A stretch of 35,934 nt of DNA from Nitrososphaeraceae archaeon (GTDB lineage Archaea; Thermoproteota; Nitrososphaeria; Nitrososphaerales; Nitrososphaeraceae). Where the stretch lies: assembly GCA_031316115.1 (NCBI GenBank), contig JALDRC010000014.1, positions 1 through 35,934 on the forward strand, given 5' to 3'. The position numbers and the translations under genes are program-made. Position 1 is the stretch's first letter; each line of letters opens with the position of its first letter. The notes under the pieces were generated by a model that saw only the letters and a program-made list of their open reading frames with translations, was not told the DNA's origin and searched no databases. Positions 1 to 8,395 of the stretch are shown here, in pieces.

Positions 1-2
1 TG

Positions 3-170
<168 letters not shown>

Positions 171-230
171 CAGGAGCCTTAATTTATTAATTATCATTTT
201 TATTATATTCTGTTCTTCATAATACCGTAT

Positions 231-509
231 TTGATAGTTTTATTTTCAGATAGACCAGTTAGAATTGTTACTTCTGTAAGTACATTAATATACATAGACA
301 ACAGGACTACAAGAGAAGATAGCTTTGCTATTGATCCACCTAATGCAGTATTAGTATTAGATGAAGCAGAAACACAAGGTATTGTAATAATGGAATTGTT
401 TAAACCTATTTTGTTTTTGATTTTTAGCAAAAATAAATTTTTACAGAATTATGTGAAAAACAGGAAAATTCCCAATATAGTAATATTATTATATTACTCT
501 AATAGCTAA
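231..509 (+). CDS. Small orphan frame, possibly a decayed secreted-protein fragment
   Basis: A 92-codon frame with a TTG start; the frame is open upstream to 183 but has no better start. The middle part (DRPVRIVTSVSTLIYIDN, then DPPNAVLVLDEAETQGIVI) looks like genuine protein with alternating hydrophobic beta strands. The last third (from about residue 60) is lysine/asparagine-rich and looks random, which suggests that the frame is lost there. I do not recognise the family with certainty; the DPPNAVLVLDE...VIMELF stretch is reminiscent of thaumarchaeal exported proteins of unknown role. The complementary strand carries a competing 75-codon frame (203-430) of lower protein likeness. The gene may be a remnant. 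Confidence 0.35.
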   Translation: MIVLFSDRPVRIVTSVSTLIYIDNRTTREDSFAIDPPNAVLVLDEAETQGIVIMELFKPILFLIFSKNKFLQNYVKNRKIPNIVILLYYSNS

Positions 510-514
510 GGAAC

Positions 515-1082
515 ATGTATAACCAATCTTCACTTTCGTATAAAATAATGTTTTGCGCTTTTTTACTGCTTGGTTTAATACATCCTGTTTCTATCTATGC
601 AGAAACACTCAACAAAACAAGTAATAACAACAATATAACTAAAATTGAAAATATACCGCCATTCTATGTTACAACAGTATTTGGACAATGCCTAGATCCG
701 AAAGTATTGAAATCTGATCCATATCTTGTGTTTCACAATAATTGTATTGAGGAAGCTATAATATCAAATGTTGGCCCAGTAACAAATAACTTAACCTTTA
801 CTAATATAGTAATAGATAATAAAACAGTTTTTGGGCAAGGAAATGGAACAATATTTACTCAAGATGGTCAAAAAATTGATTGGAACGCTTATGATGGCAG
901 TCCAGTATTAAACAAATCAAGTTTATGATGAACTAATATATTTGCCAGAAAAATACCAATATTATAATGGCTTAATATACTTTAATTCTACTTCAGACGA
1001 AAACCTTGCTTTCCTCAACAATGGTGTTGGAGTATATATAAATCCAGAAAATAGCGGTAGAATGATTTGGTTACTAAAATAA
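515..1082 (+). pseudogene. Secreted small beta-rich protein, frameshifted (paralogue of 19227-19751)
   Basis: The ATG at 515 opens a signal peptide (hydrophobic core FCAFLLLGLI, cleavage near IYA-ETL). The mature part shares with the protein at 19227-19751 two cysteines about 21 residues apart (QCLDP...NNCIE), a G-x-V turn, NKTVFGQGNGTI and a W near the break. The frame ends at 926-928, but the next frame (+1) continues from about 921 to the TAA at 1080-1082 with YNGLIYFNSTSDENLAFLNN and GRMIWLLK, matching the paralogue's GTIYFNATMDDKFAFLNN and SIWLWD. A single indel between about 900 and 923 therefore splits one ancestral gene of about 188 codons. Function is unknown; the protein would be exported and probably folds as a small beta barrel (inference). 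Confidence 0.8.
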
Positions 1083-1596
1083 ATTTTAAACTTTATTTTA
1101 CTAATTTTCCCTATTTTCAAATCCGTTTGTAAGCAAAACACAAATTAGTAAAAAGGCAAAATCAGTTCTTAATACTGCTATAGATATCGTCTTAGGAGAC
1201 TAATGTTACTTTTACTATTGGTTTTATGACTCAAGTAATAAGATACATATTTGAATTAACTTTAAATGGCTTTGATTCTTCCAGACTTTAATTTTTTGGG
1301 ACTTTATGTAATAAATCAAATAATCACTACTAATTTTTTTATTGAATAGATTTGTAAATGCAGATTTTTATTATATATCCTATATTTTTCCTATAATTCT
1401 TTTTGAAATAGCTTTTATGGTTCCAATTTAGAACAATATGAATTTGAAAATAAAATTAATTGTATGATAATTGTGCTTAGAAAAGAGTAATACATAAAAT
1501 TTAGATAATCCTATAGATATACCATGATATTTAATTTGTCAAAATATAAGCATTTTTTAATGAAAATTTATTTATCTATGTAACTTTATTCTATAT
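1083..1596. other. Intergenic, AT-rich, promoter of the next gene
   Basis: I see no gene in this stretch. Near its right end an ATTTATTTA box at about 1566-1574 lies about 25 bases before the ATG at 1597, which fits an archaeal TATA box and a nearly leaderless transcript. Confidence 0.5.
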
Positions 1597-2376
1597 ATGG
1601 AAGAGATCAATAAAACTAATTATTATAATAAAGATATCAATGTTGACATTTCTGAAATTACTGATGGAATCTATAGAATAGCAGGTTTTTCTAATGAATT
1701 TGGAATAACATTTAATCAATTTTTAGTTAATGATGAAAAGCCCATGTTAATCCATACAGGCCCTATCGGGATGTATGAAAGGATAAAAGAAAAAGTCAAA
1801 GAATTAATTCCTTTACAAAAATTAGCATACGTATCCTTTTTGCATTTTGAAAGTGATGAATGGGGTGGAATGGCATTTTTGGAATCAGCATCTGCAAAAT
1901 TAGTGTGCAGTGACTTAAGTTCCAAGCTGAATATTATGGGATGGTATAATGTTCCTGTAGATCATATCTCTGTATGGGATAACGATATTTTAAAGACGGG
2001 CAAAAGACAATTTAAATTTATTATGACTCCACATGTTCATCATTGGGATAGTATGATGATATATGAAGAAAATACAAAGTCATTATTTACATCTGATTTA
2101 TTTATTCAACCAGGAAACAATAAACCTGTTCTATCGGAAGACCTAACAGAATCAATGATTAATCTCTATAAAGGTGCAGGAATATTTGCCAGTGAAAAAC
2201 CTGTAAGAATCACAACTTTAAGACTTGAAAATTTATTACCAAACATGGTATATCCTATGCATGGTTCATGTATTGAGAAATCATTATTTTCAAATTATAC
2301 TAAAGCAATAATGAAAAATGATTTTGCTTATTCTGGTATTTTATTAGGACAAAAGTTAGGAAATACAATATCTTAG
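1597..2376 (+). CDS. Flavodiiron-like ODP/metallo-beta-lactamase-fold protein
   Basis: 259 residues resembling the diiron (ODP) domain of flavodiiron proteins but without a flavodoxin domain. Visible metal-ligand motifs in order are H83-x-E85-x-D87 (HFESDEWGG), H146-x-H148-H149 (TPHVHHWDSM), D167 (FTSDLF) and H222 (YPMHGS). This matches the HxExDH...H...D...H pattern of the family, except that the residue after the aspartate is Glu88 instead of the usual His. Family members reduce O2 or NO, or sense oxygen; stand-alone ODP domains act as oxygen sensors or partner with separate flavoproteins. The protein is cytosolic, with no signal peptide or membrane segment. The start is supported by the TATA box 25-30 bases upstream. 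It stands alone, with the OsmC redox protein next on the same strand. Class assignment is firm; catalytic activity is not established. Confidence 0.85.
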   Translation: MEEINKTNYYNKDINVDISEITDGIYRIAGFSNEFGITFNQFLVNDEKPMLIHTGPIGMYERIKEKVKELIPLQKLAYVSFLHFESDEWGGMAFLESASAKLVCSDLSSKLNIMGWYNVPVDHISVWDNDILKTGKRQFKFIMTPHVHHWDSMMIYEENTKSLFTSDLFIQPGNNKPVLSEDLTESMINLYKGAGIFASEKPVRITTLRLENLLPNMVYPMHGSCIEKSLFSNYTKAIMKNDFAYSGILLGQKLGNTIS

Positions 2377-2495
2377 TTTCTTTGTTTTGAAGATTTTATA
2401 AAATGATAAGTGACCAAATCAAGTAAAATGCACTGATGAAATCGAAGCCTAATATAGTACAATACTATATTATATTGAGATTTTATTATTATAAA

Positions 2496-2651
2496 ATTAA
2501 ATAATTTTTAACAATCAAAACCTGTGACATATACTGCAGAGATAAATATACTTTATTTGATTTTGGAAATGTCTATATTATTGGTGGTTATGTTCGTCTT
2601 CCTAATTTAGATAATAATATATACAATCGAAATTCGTATGTTTTAGAATAG
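2496..2651 (+). pseudogene. Short gene remnant in the 2377-2847 gap
   Basis: Between two stops the frame reads as protein-like sequence (YTLFDFGNVYIIGGYVRLPN and then YNRNSYVLE, TAG at 2649-2651) but has no start codon. It is probably the tail of a decayed gene. The family is not recognised. The rest of the gap is AT-rich and holds only the OsmC promoter and operator. Confidence 0.25.
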
Positions 2652-2788
2652 TAAATAATTGCATTTTCATCATTTATTTTAGGAATATCTTTATCTAAAA
2701 TTTTATCAAGATAATAATAAAAGAATGTGAGTTTAGATTTTACCAATCTCGCATACTTTTAAAATCCTTATAAGTGTTGTTATTAATT

Positions 2789-2843
2789 TGCTATCATGCT
2801 ATCATAAATTACTAACATTTATATAATGCTATCATGATAGCAT
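2789..2843 (+). promoter_or_regulatory. OsmC-gene promoter with palindromic operator
   Basis: The octamer TGCTATCA occurs as tandem direct copies at 2789-2796 and 2797-2804, again at 2827-2834, and inverted (TGATAGCA) at 2835-2842. The last two form a perfect 18-bp palindrome, ATGCTATCATGATAGCAT, at 2826-2843. A TATA-like box (TTTATATA, 2818-2825) touches the palindrome, and the ATG of the OsmC gene follows only four bases later (2848). A dimeric regulator bound to the palindrome would cover the transcription start region and probably repress. The regulator is not identifiable from the window. Confidence 0.7.
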
Positions 2844-2847
2844 AGAT

Positions 2848-3450
2848 ATGAATCAAACAATAAATCAAACAACAATAAATAAAGAAAAGAATGAAAAAGA
2901 AGAACAAATTGTTAATGGAGTCAATGTGACAAAACTATTTGAGACAGTTGGAGTAATCAAGGAAAAACCACAGATTGCAAAATTCAATTTCAGAGCAAAA
3001 GGTAAATGGATTGATGGTGCCCATGGTAAAACCACTATTAATGAGTTTGATGGAGCATGTCAGACTTTTAAAAGAAGTCAACCATATGTCTTTGAAAAAG
3101 ATGAACCACCAGTACTATTAGGCAAGGATCGTGGAGCTAATCCTGTTGAATATGTCTTTGCAGCACTTGATGGATGTTTGACTACATCTCTGATATATCA
3201 TGCAGCAGCTAGAGGAATAAAGATAGATGAAGTTGAGACATCATTGTCAGGAGATATAGACTTGCATGGTTTTCTTGGATTAGATGACAATGTAAGAAAT
3301 GGATATGAAAAGATAAAGGTTACATTTAAAATAAAATCAGATGCACCAGAGGAAAAACTACAAGAATTAGTAGAACTTGCTCAGAAAAGATCCCCGGTAT
3401 TTGATATAGTATCACATCCAACCCCAGTAGAAGTAAGTTTAGAAAAGTAG
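2848..3450 (+). CDS. OsmC/Ohr-family peroxide-related protein
   Basis: 200 residues. The C-terminal two thirds fit the OsmC fold: a beta-rich start, the NPVEYVFAALDGCLTT helix with the peroxidatic Cys110, and the closing SPVFDIVSHPTPVEVSL strand. The second, resolving cysteine of classical Ohr/OsmC enzymes is not present (the equivalent position in SPVFDIV lacks Cys). This is usual in the YhfA-like subgroup, so thiol-peroxidase activity with the classical two-cysteine mechanism is doubtful. The N-terminal 40 residues are polar and probably flexible. The protein is cytosolic. The gene sits directly behind the palindromic operator at 2826-2843, so expression is probably switched by a stress or ligand regulator, and it follows the ODP protein, another oxygen/redox gene. 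Confidence 0.88.
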   Translation: MNQTINQTTINKEKNEKEEQIVNGVNVTKLFETVGVIKEKPQIAKFNFRAKGKWIDGAHGKTTINEFDGACQTFKRSQPYVFEKDEPPVLLGKDRGANPVEYVFAALDGCLTTSLIYHAAARGIKIDEVETSLSGDIDLHGFLGLDDNVRNGYEKIKVTFKIKSDAPEEKLQELVELAQKRSPVFDIVSHPTPVEVSLEK

Positions 3451-3474
3451 TGTATTAGGATATGACACTAGTGA

Positions 3475-3783
3475 AATAGCAAAAAAAATATCTATTATGT
3501 TGAGGGTTTGGAAACTTCAATCCCTGGAATCAATATAATACATTACATAGTACAAGAATATAGTAATGGGAAAGACCTGACTCTTATTGATTCAGGTTTT
3601 ATTTCTTAGATCCCTAAATTTGAAACATATATCGACAGCTTCGGGTTGAAATTAAAAAATATCAAAAGGATAATTTTAACTCATCTACACACAGATCATA
3701 TTCAAGCTGCAAACTATATCAAGAAAAATTTATATATATTTAAAATACGAATTATTTTACATATCTATCTTCTTTATAATTAA
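3475..3783 (+). pseudogene. MBL-fold hydrolase, amber-interrupted and truncated
   Basis: One frame runs from 3475 to 3783 and reads as the N-terminal third of a metallo-beta-lactamase-fold hydrolase: strands with IIHYIVQEY and LTLIDSGF, then IILTHLHTDHIQAANYIK, which is the zinc motif T-H-x-H-x-D-H. An in-frame TAG at 3607-3609 lies between the LIDSGF strand and the helix before the metal motif. After YIKKNLY the sequence becomes random, and the rest of the enzyme is missing. It therefore has both a nonsense codon and a 3' deletion. It lies directly behind the OsmC gene on the same strand and may once have been co-transcribed with it. Confidence 0.75.
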
Positions 3784-4216
3784 TTATAATATAACTATTG
3801 GTTCTCAAGTTATGGATAGATTAACCAATATCCTCAATTGTGATATTTTTTCCTATGCTTAATTTTGAAAGATTTTGCATCCATCGTCGTGTATTTTCCT
3901 TAACTTAATACATTTATTATATATTAGTGACATTAATCTTGAACAAGGAATATAAAATAAAAAACTTTCTAACATGTCCAGATCACTCGAAACAAATTCT
4001 TAATATTTTATTGACATTAGGACAATATGATAGATTTAATATTATTTAAGTGCTTGATAATGTGTAATGACATATTCACAATTATCAGTCGAGATTGAAT
4101 TCAAGGAAAGAACTACTAATCTTAAAGCATTCATTTTTGAAGAAGTGAAGAAAATAATTTAGTATCCAAAGCTAAAAAGAAAAAATATCTTAAATTTGTT
4201 TGAATTTCTTTTTCCA
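3784..4216. other. Intergenic, nothing recognised
   Basis: AT-rich sequence with stops in all frames. I see no gene, repeat or clear promoter. Confidence 0.4.
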
Positions 4217-4633
4217 TTATTTCCATTCCCATACCTTGGCAGTATAATTTCCAGATTTTTCTGGTTCGTATTCGAATATTCCAACCAATTCGTTCAGGAA
4301 TGAAAGTTTTCCATTTGAAGATGTCGAATAAAAATCTGTTCCGACAAAGCGCAAAATTCCTGACTCGGTAGTCTTTCCTATTCCTTGTCCCTTAATGTAG
4401 ACTGGCTCGTTAATTTCTTTGATAGTCATAATGCCTATTCCTTGCCCAAATTGGACACCATCTAACCTTTGTTCTGTAGTATAAGTCCATATCTCTGTAT
4501 ATTCTATTTTTCCTCTAATCTTTCCTTCACCTGTTGCCGATATCTCTATTCTTGGTTGACCGTGTATATCCGCTTCTAAAACCCTCTTTCCAGTAATCAA
4601 ACCTTTTTCTTCAGCTAGTAGATCTCCTAGCAT
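4217..4633 (-). CDS. Cytosolic small beta-barrel protein, family unknown
   Basis: 138 residues with no signal peptide. The sequence is a series of short beta strands with glycine-rich turns (FGQGIGIMTI, IKGQGIGKTT) and ends KLSFLNELVGIFEYE...YTAKVWEWK. This tail matches the ends of the two secreted proteins of the window (KFAFLNNTIGVYKS...SIWLWD at 19227-19751, and the broken copy at 515-1082), so all three are distant members of one family. The present copy lacks their signal peptide and cysteine pair and probably acts inside the cell. A calycin-like barrel is my guess from the strand pattern. It stands alone. The start codon is ATG at 4633. Confidence 0.7.
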   Translation of the reverse strand: MLGDLLAEEKGLITGKRVLEADIHGQPRIEISATGEGKIRGKIEYTEIWTYTTEQRLDGVQFGQGIGIMTIKEINEPVYIKGQGIGKTTESGILRFVGTDFYSTSSNGKLSFLNELVGIFEYEPEKSGNYTAKVWEWK

Positions 4634-5644
4634 ATCTATTCATTTGGATTGAGATTATATTATTTATGTAGTTTTCTAAATATTATTTTGTTGTGGTATT
4701 TATTAATCATAATATGATAGATTTTTTCTTTTCCAAATTCTTTATTCTATTTTTCAACCGATTTCACATATTTTTTATGAAATGTAAAACTTCATATATG
4801 ACTACAATGTTTACTTCTTATTGAGTCAGATTATTTTATTTATTTATTTTAAATAAATATATAAAAAAATACAGATATATTATCACCTAAAATCTCATAA
4901 ACTAAAATTCATGGTGATTTATGTGAGGTTTAAGATAAGAATTTTAAACATTTGCTTGAATACCACGCATTTAATGATGATATCGATTCAAACGAGTAAA
5001 TAATTAATTTCTTGATAAAAAAGATGGAACTAACATAGAAGAAAGATGAACTTGGTAGATATTCGTTCTACGTATTAAATCTTGCTGTTAGAATTCTGTT
5101 GTTGTTATAATACTAATCTGGTCCTATTAACTTTCATTTGCTGATCTTAATGAACAATCTTGTGGAAAATTTCATTTAAAAGTCTGATTCCTAAGATGTT
5201 TCAATTAGAAATTATATAAATAGAACTAGAATAAGGAATATGTTATTTCTTTAAGATTCATTATAATTGTTATTACGACAAAAATATTATGGTTAATCCA
5301 ATTTTGATAGCATGGGTAAAATGTATTAATGTGGATATATTTAAAATAGCTTAGATATGCCAACAGCTGACTTTGTACTCCGATATAAAGCATTACATGT
5401 GTGTGCTTACCTATTTTACGCTGAAAACAATCTAAAGAGCATTTGAATGTCTCTGAAATTTAAAAAAAGGAGATGTTATGCTACTTGGTATATTTTTTAA
5501 CTCTATTTTTATATTATATTTTTTAAAACTTCTTTCGTAATTGTTATTATTTTACTTTCATTTATGATATCTCTTCAATATTTTCTTCTTTTTTTGTATT
5601 GTAAGATATTTCTATTTATTTGTATACATGTGACCGGTTGATTG
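4634..5644. other. Long AT-rich intergenic region
   Basis: No convincing gene. The only translatable item is a 20-codon plus-strand frame at 5478-5540 (hydrophobic peptide starting MLLGIFF) placed five or so bases behind an AAGGAGATG Shine-Dalgarno-like stretch (5468-5475). It could be a micro-peptide or chance. The remainder has no visible repeats. Confidence 0.35.
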
Positions 5645-6844
5645 TTATGTTATACCCATTTTCTTAGCTATCTTGTCTAGACACTTAATAACATAAAGTA
5701 ATTGTGGCTTAGAGAAGGAAGCATTAATAGAAATACGGAGTCGAGCCTCTCCAACCGACACTGTAGGATATCGAATCGCCTGGATAAATATACCATTTTT
5801 GAATAATTCTTTTGAAAAATCTAGAGCTAACTTTTCATTTCCAACTATAATTGGTATTATTTGACTAGCAGAATTACCTACATTAAATCCAGATTCTTTT
5901 AATTGATCACGAAACCAATTAATAAGTGAAATAAAATCTTTTTGAATATTTTTATTCTTTTTTAGAAAATGAATAGCAGCCATCGCTGCAACACATAAAT
6001 GTTCTGGAATAGCTGATGTATAAATAAATTGTCTTGATCTATTTATGAGAAAATTATAAACTAGCTCTGATGACGCTACATACCCACCAAAACATCCTAA
6101 ACCCTTACTGAGACTGCTAATATGGATGTCAACCTGCTTTTCTACTCCATAATATTCAGGAATTCCACCATAATTACCAGATCTCCCAAAAATAAAATCA
6201 GAGTGGGCATCATCTACTACTAAAATCGCGTCGTATTTCTTGGCTAGTTCTGATAATTCATTAAGTCTTGCAATATCTCCATCCATGCTAAATACACCTT
6301 CAGTCACAATGATCTTTTTAAATTTAGAATTTTTTTTAAACAATAAAGACAGATGCTCGATATCGTTATGTCGGAAAATTTCAATCGCATTTGATCTTGC
6401 CAACCGACATGAATCTATAATACTAGCATGATTAAGACTGTCGCTGAATATGACATGATCTGGTGAAGACAAAGAGGTGATTGCGCCTAGGTTTGCCATG
6501 TAACCAGTTGGATAAACTAATGCACGTTTGGTGTTCCTATGTTTAGCTAAGATACTTTCTAACTTTATTATATTTTTGTCATTTCCAGAAATAAGCCGAG
6601 AACTACATTGTGAAATCTGTTTAAGCGATCCTTTAGTTATAGAAATAACTAAAGGATTTTGAGATAATCCTAAATAATCATTGGAACAAAGATTTATTGC
6701 TTTTTTATTACCAAGATAAAAAGAATTACCGCTATCGCCTTTTCCTTTTTTCTTTTTTATACTAGATATTAGTAGCTCTCTATAGATGTTTTTTTCTTTA
6801 TAACTCTCAAGCTGTTTGTAAATATGGTCATATTTTGAGACCAA
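5645..6844 (-). CDS. bioF: 8-amino-7-oxononanoate synthase
   Basis: 399 residues, full length. PLP-dependent alpha-oxoamine synthase that condenses pimeloyl thioester with alanine to give 8-amino-7-oxononanoate (KAPA), the first committed step of the biotin ring pathway. Visible motifs: NDYLGLS (residues 55-61), the SSRLISG loop (81-87), the PTGYMANLGA cofactor region, DSLNHAS (135-141), DDAHS (211-215) with the PLP-binding Asp and His, and the Schiff-base Lys247 in SSLSKGLG. The start is a TTG lying inside the end of bioB (17-base overlap, 6828-6844), so the two genes form a translationally coupled operon. The proposed start gives the usual distance to the N-terminal helix. Cytosolic. Confidence 0.93.
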   Translation of the reverse strand: MVSKYDHIYKQLESYKEKNIYRELLISSIKKKKGKGDSGNSFYLGNKKAINLCSNDYLGLSQNPLVISITKGSLKQISQCSSRLISGNDKNIIKLESILAKHRNTKRALVYPTGYMANLGAITSLSSPDHVIFSDSLNHASIIDSCRLARSNAIEIFRHNDIEHLSLLFKKNSKFKKIIVTEGVFSMDGDIARLNELSELAKKYDAILVVDDAHSDFIFGRSGNYGGIPEYYGVEKQVDIHISSLSKGLGCFGGYVASSELVYNFLINRSRQFIYTSAIPEHLCVAAMAAIHFLKKNKNIQKDFISLINWFRDQLKESGFNVGNSASQIIPIIVGNEKLALDFSKELFKNGIFIQAIRYPTVSVGEARLRISINASFSKPQLLYVIKCLDKIAKKMGIT

Positions 6845-7880
6845 TTTCTTTTATCATTTCTATGTCTTTATTGTGTTTATTTCCACCAGTAGTAAGATAT
6901 CCTCCAGATATTATTCCATTAGCTCCGGCCTGAAGTACGTATTTTCCAGAATCTCCAAGATAAACCTCCCTTCCTCCAGCTATTTTTAGTATAGTCTTAG
7001 GCATAATAAATCTCCAAACAGCAATTGTTTTTATAATGTCCTCATTAGTTAGCTGGTTTTTATTACAATTATCCATAAGCGGTGTTCCTTCACGGGGAAT
7101 CAATATGTTAACGGGTACTTCATCTGGTTCCAATTCTGCAAGTGAAAAAGCAAGTTCGAGTCTTTGTAAAGGAGTTTCTCCCATACCTATAATTCCACCA
7201 GAACACAATTCAAGTCCAGCATCTTTGACAATTTTGGCAGTATTCACTCTATCCTCGTAGCTATGTGTGTTACATATTTTTGAAAAGTGACTTTTTGCAG
7301 TCTCTAGATTATGATTATATCTTTTAACCCCTAAACTTTTTAGTCGTTTTGCGCGTTCTGGTGTCATAAATCCCAACGAAACATTAACCTCAATTCCTAC
7401 TTGGTTTTTGATCTCTCCAATAGATCGGCATAAATGTTCAAAATCTCTTTCAGGGGGAGACCTGTAAGCACAAACAAGGCAAAAACTTGTTGATCCTCCC
7501 TCCTTCGCATTTCTCGCTTGTTCTAGCAGTTTTTCAGAAGACAAGAGAGTATATTTAGATATTCCAGTATCATAAAATGATGATTGAGCACAAAATGAAC
7601 AATCTTCTGGGCACCTCCCTGACTTTGCATTAACCAAGGATTCAATATCTACAACATCACCGCAAAACCTTCTGGTTATATTATTGGCACATTTTGCTAA
7701 AGTAATAATATCATTAGATAAAAGCAAAGATTGAGCCTCTTCAAAAGAAATCTTCCCACCTTCAAGTACTTTATTCATTATTTTTTCAATAAAATCAGAA
7801 TGTTGATTTTTATCAGTTGATATTTCTGTGGCTTGGGTAGTATTTTTATCCGACAGATTTTCCCCACTGCTTTTGCTCAT
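6828..7880 (-). CDS. bioB: Biotin synthase (radical SAM)
   Basis: 350 residues. Converts dethiobiotin to biotin by radical sulfur insertion. The radical-SAM cluster motif is C90-x3-C94-x2-C97 (GRCPEDCSFCAQS), followed by CAYRSPPERDFEH, the EVNVSLGFMT segment, YNHNLETA (with the second-cluster region around ICNTHSYEDRV and ELCSGGIIGMGE), PVNILIPREGTP and the C-terminal ILKIAGGREV...GANGIISGGYLTTGGN, all typical of BioB. The N-terminal 30 residues are an unusually polar extension. First gene of a bioB-bioF operon. The promoter carries a 30-bp perfect palindrome about 45 bases upstream (7926-7955). bioD, needed for dethiobiotin, is not in the window. Confidence 0.95.
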   Translation of the reverse strand: MSKSSGENLSDKNTTQATEISTDKNQHSDFIEKIMNKVLEGGKISFEEAQSLLLSNDIITLAKCANNITRRFCGDVVDIESLVNAKSGRCPEDCSFCAQSSFYDTGISKYTLLSSEKLLEQARNAKEGGSTSFCLVCAYRSPPERDFEHLCRSIGEIKNQVGIEVNVSLGFMTPERAKRLKSLGVKRYNHNLETAKSHFSKICNTHSYEDRVNTAKIVKDAGLELCSGGIIGMGETPLQRLELAFSLAELEPDEVPVNILIPREGTPLMDNCNKNQLTNEDIIKTIAVWRFIMPKTILKIAGGREVYLGDSGKYVLQAGANGIISGGYLTTGGNKHNKDIEMIKEIGLKI

Positions 7881-7925
7881 TAACTTTCTTTCCTGAATCC
7901 TATACTTAATCTTTATTTTTAAAGA

Positions 7926-7955
7926 AATATTTCTAAACTCGAGTTTAGAAATATT
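7926..7955 (-). promoter_or_regulatory. 30-bp perfect palindrome in the bioB promoter (candidate biotin operator)
   Basis: The arms mirror around the centre between 7940 and 7941; the inner 20 bases read TTCTAAACTCGAGTTTAGAA. A minus-strand TATA-like box (TTTAAAAATAA, about 7912-7922) abuts it, so a bound protein would compete with TBP/TFB. A 22-base imperfect version (18 of 22 positions equal) lies upstream of bioA at 10526-10547, which makes the pair a likely regulon operator. Confidence 0.75.
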
Positions 7956-7971
7956 ACGATATTTTAATTAA

Positions 7972-8181
7972 ATAGAGTTTAATTTTCTTTTTAAAATTCA
8001 TTCAGAATTACTCTAACACAACCATCTAGAAGAATTTATTTTTTGCTAATGTTGTTATCTTATCATTATAGTTTCGAAGTCCTTTGTCTTTTCATTTTTC
8101 CATTTTTTTTACGATAAACCAGGGGGTTTACGGCATTTTAATGACAAAAAACGATATCGGGGGATAAGAATTAAACTCTAT
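7972..8181. repeat. Inverted pair of 13-mers with biotin-operator half-sites
   Basis: ATAGAGTTTAATT at 7972-7984 and its exact reverse complement AATTAAACTCTAT at 8169-8181 flank 184 bases of the gap between bioB and the recombinase. Each contains the TTAAACTC/GAGTTTAA half-site of the bioB palindrome. The enclosed stretch has a small GC-rich hairpin (TAAACC at 8115-8120 with GGTTTA at 8125-8130) and no gene that I can see; it may hold a second promoter or a short RNA. Confidence 0.5.
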
Positions 8182-8365
8182 ATTATAGCATACGATTTTC
8201 GTTATTTTTACAATGTTCAAGATCAGTTCAAAAAAGGACCGATTTTTGAAAGGTCTAAAAAAATGTACCTTTTTTTTACCTTTACAATCTATAATATGAC
8301 AGAGAAAAATAGTATAAAAAATAATCCCTTTTTTAAACTATTTGTCTTTTTTTTTTAACATTGAG

Positions 8366-8374
8366 TTATATAAA
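8366..8374 (+). promoter_or_regulatory. TATA box of the serine recombinase
   Basis: TTATATAAA is centred about 26 bases before the ATG at 8396, which predicts transcription starting at or next to that ATG. This leaderless arrangement favours the 8396 start over the longer TTG reading at 8342. Confidence 0.6.
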
Positions 8375-8395
8375 AAATTTTTAATTTTTATAATA

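Noticed and set aside
203-430. 75-codon minus-strand frame opposite 231-509
   Set aside because: It is the complement of the more protein-like plus frame and has no start context or recognisable motif.
3607-3609. Pyrrolysine insertion at in-frame TAG codons
   Set aside because: TAG also terminates ordinary genes in this window and the interrupted MBL gene is truncated as well, so simple nonsense mutation is the better explanation without a CUA-anticodon tRNA in evidence.
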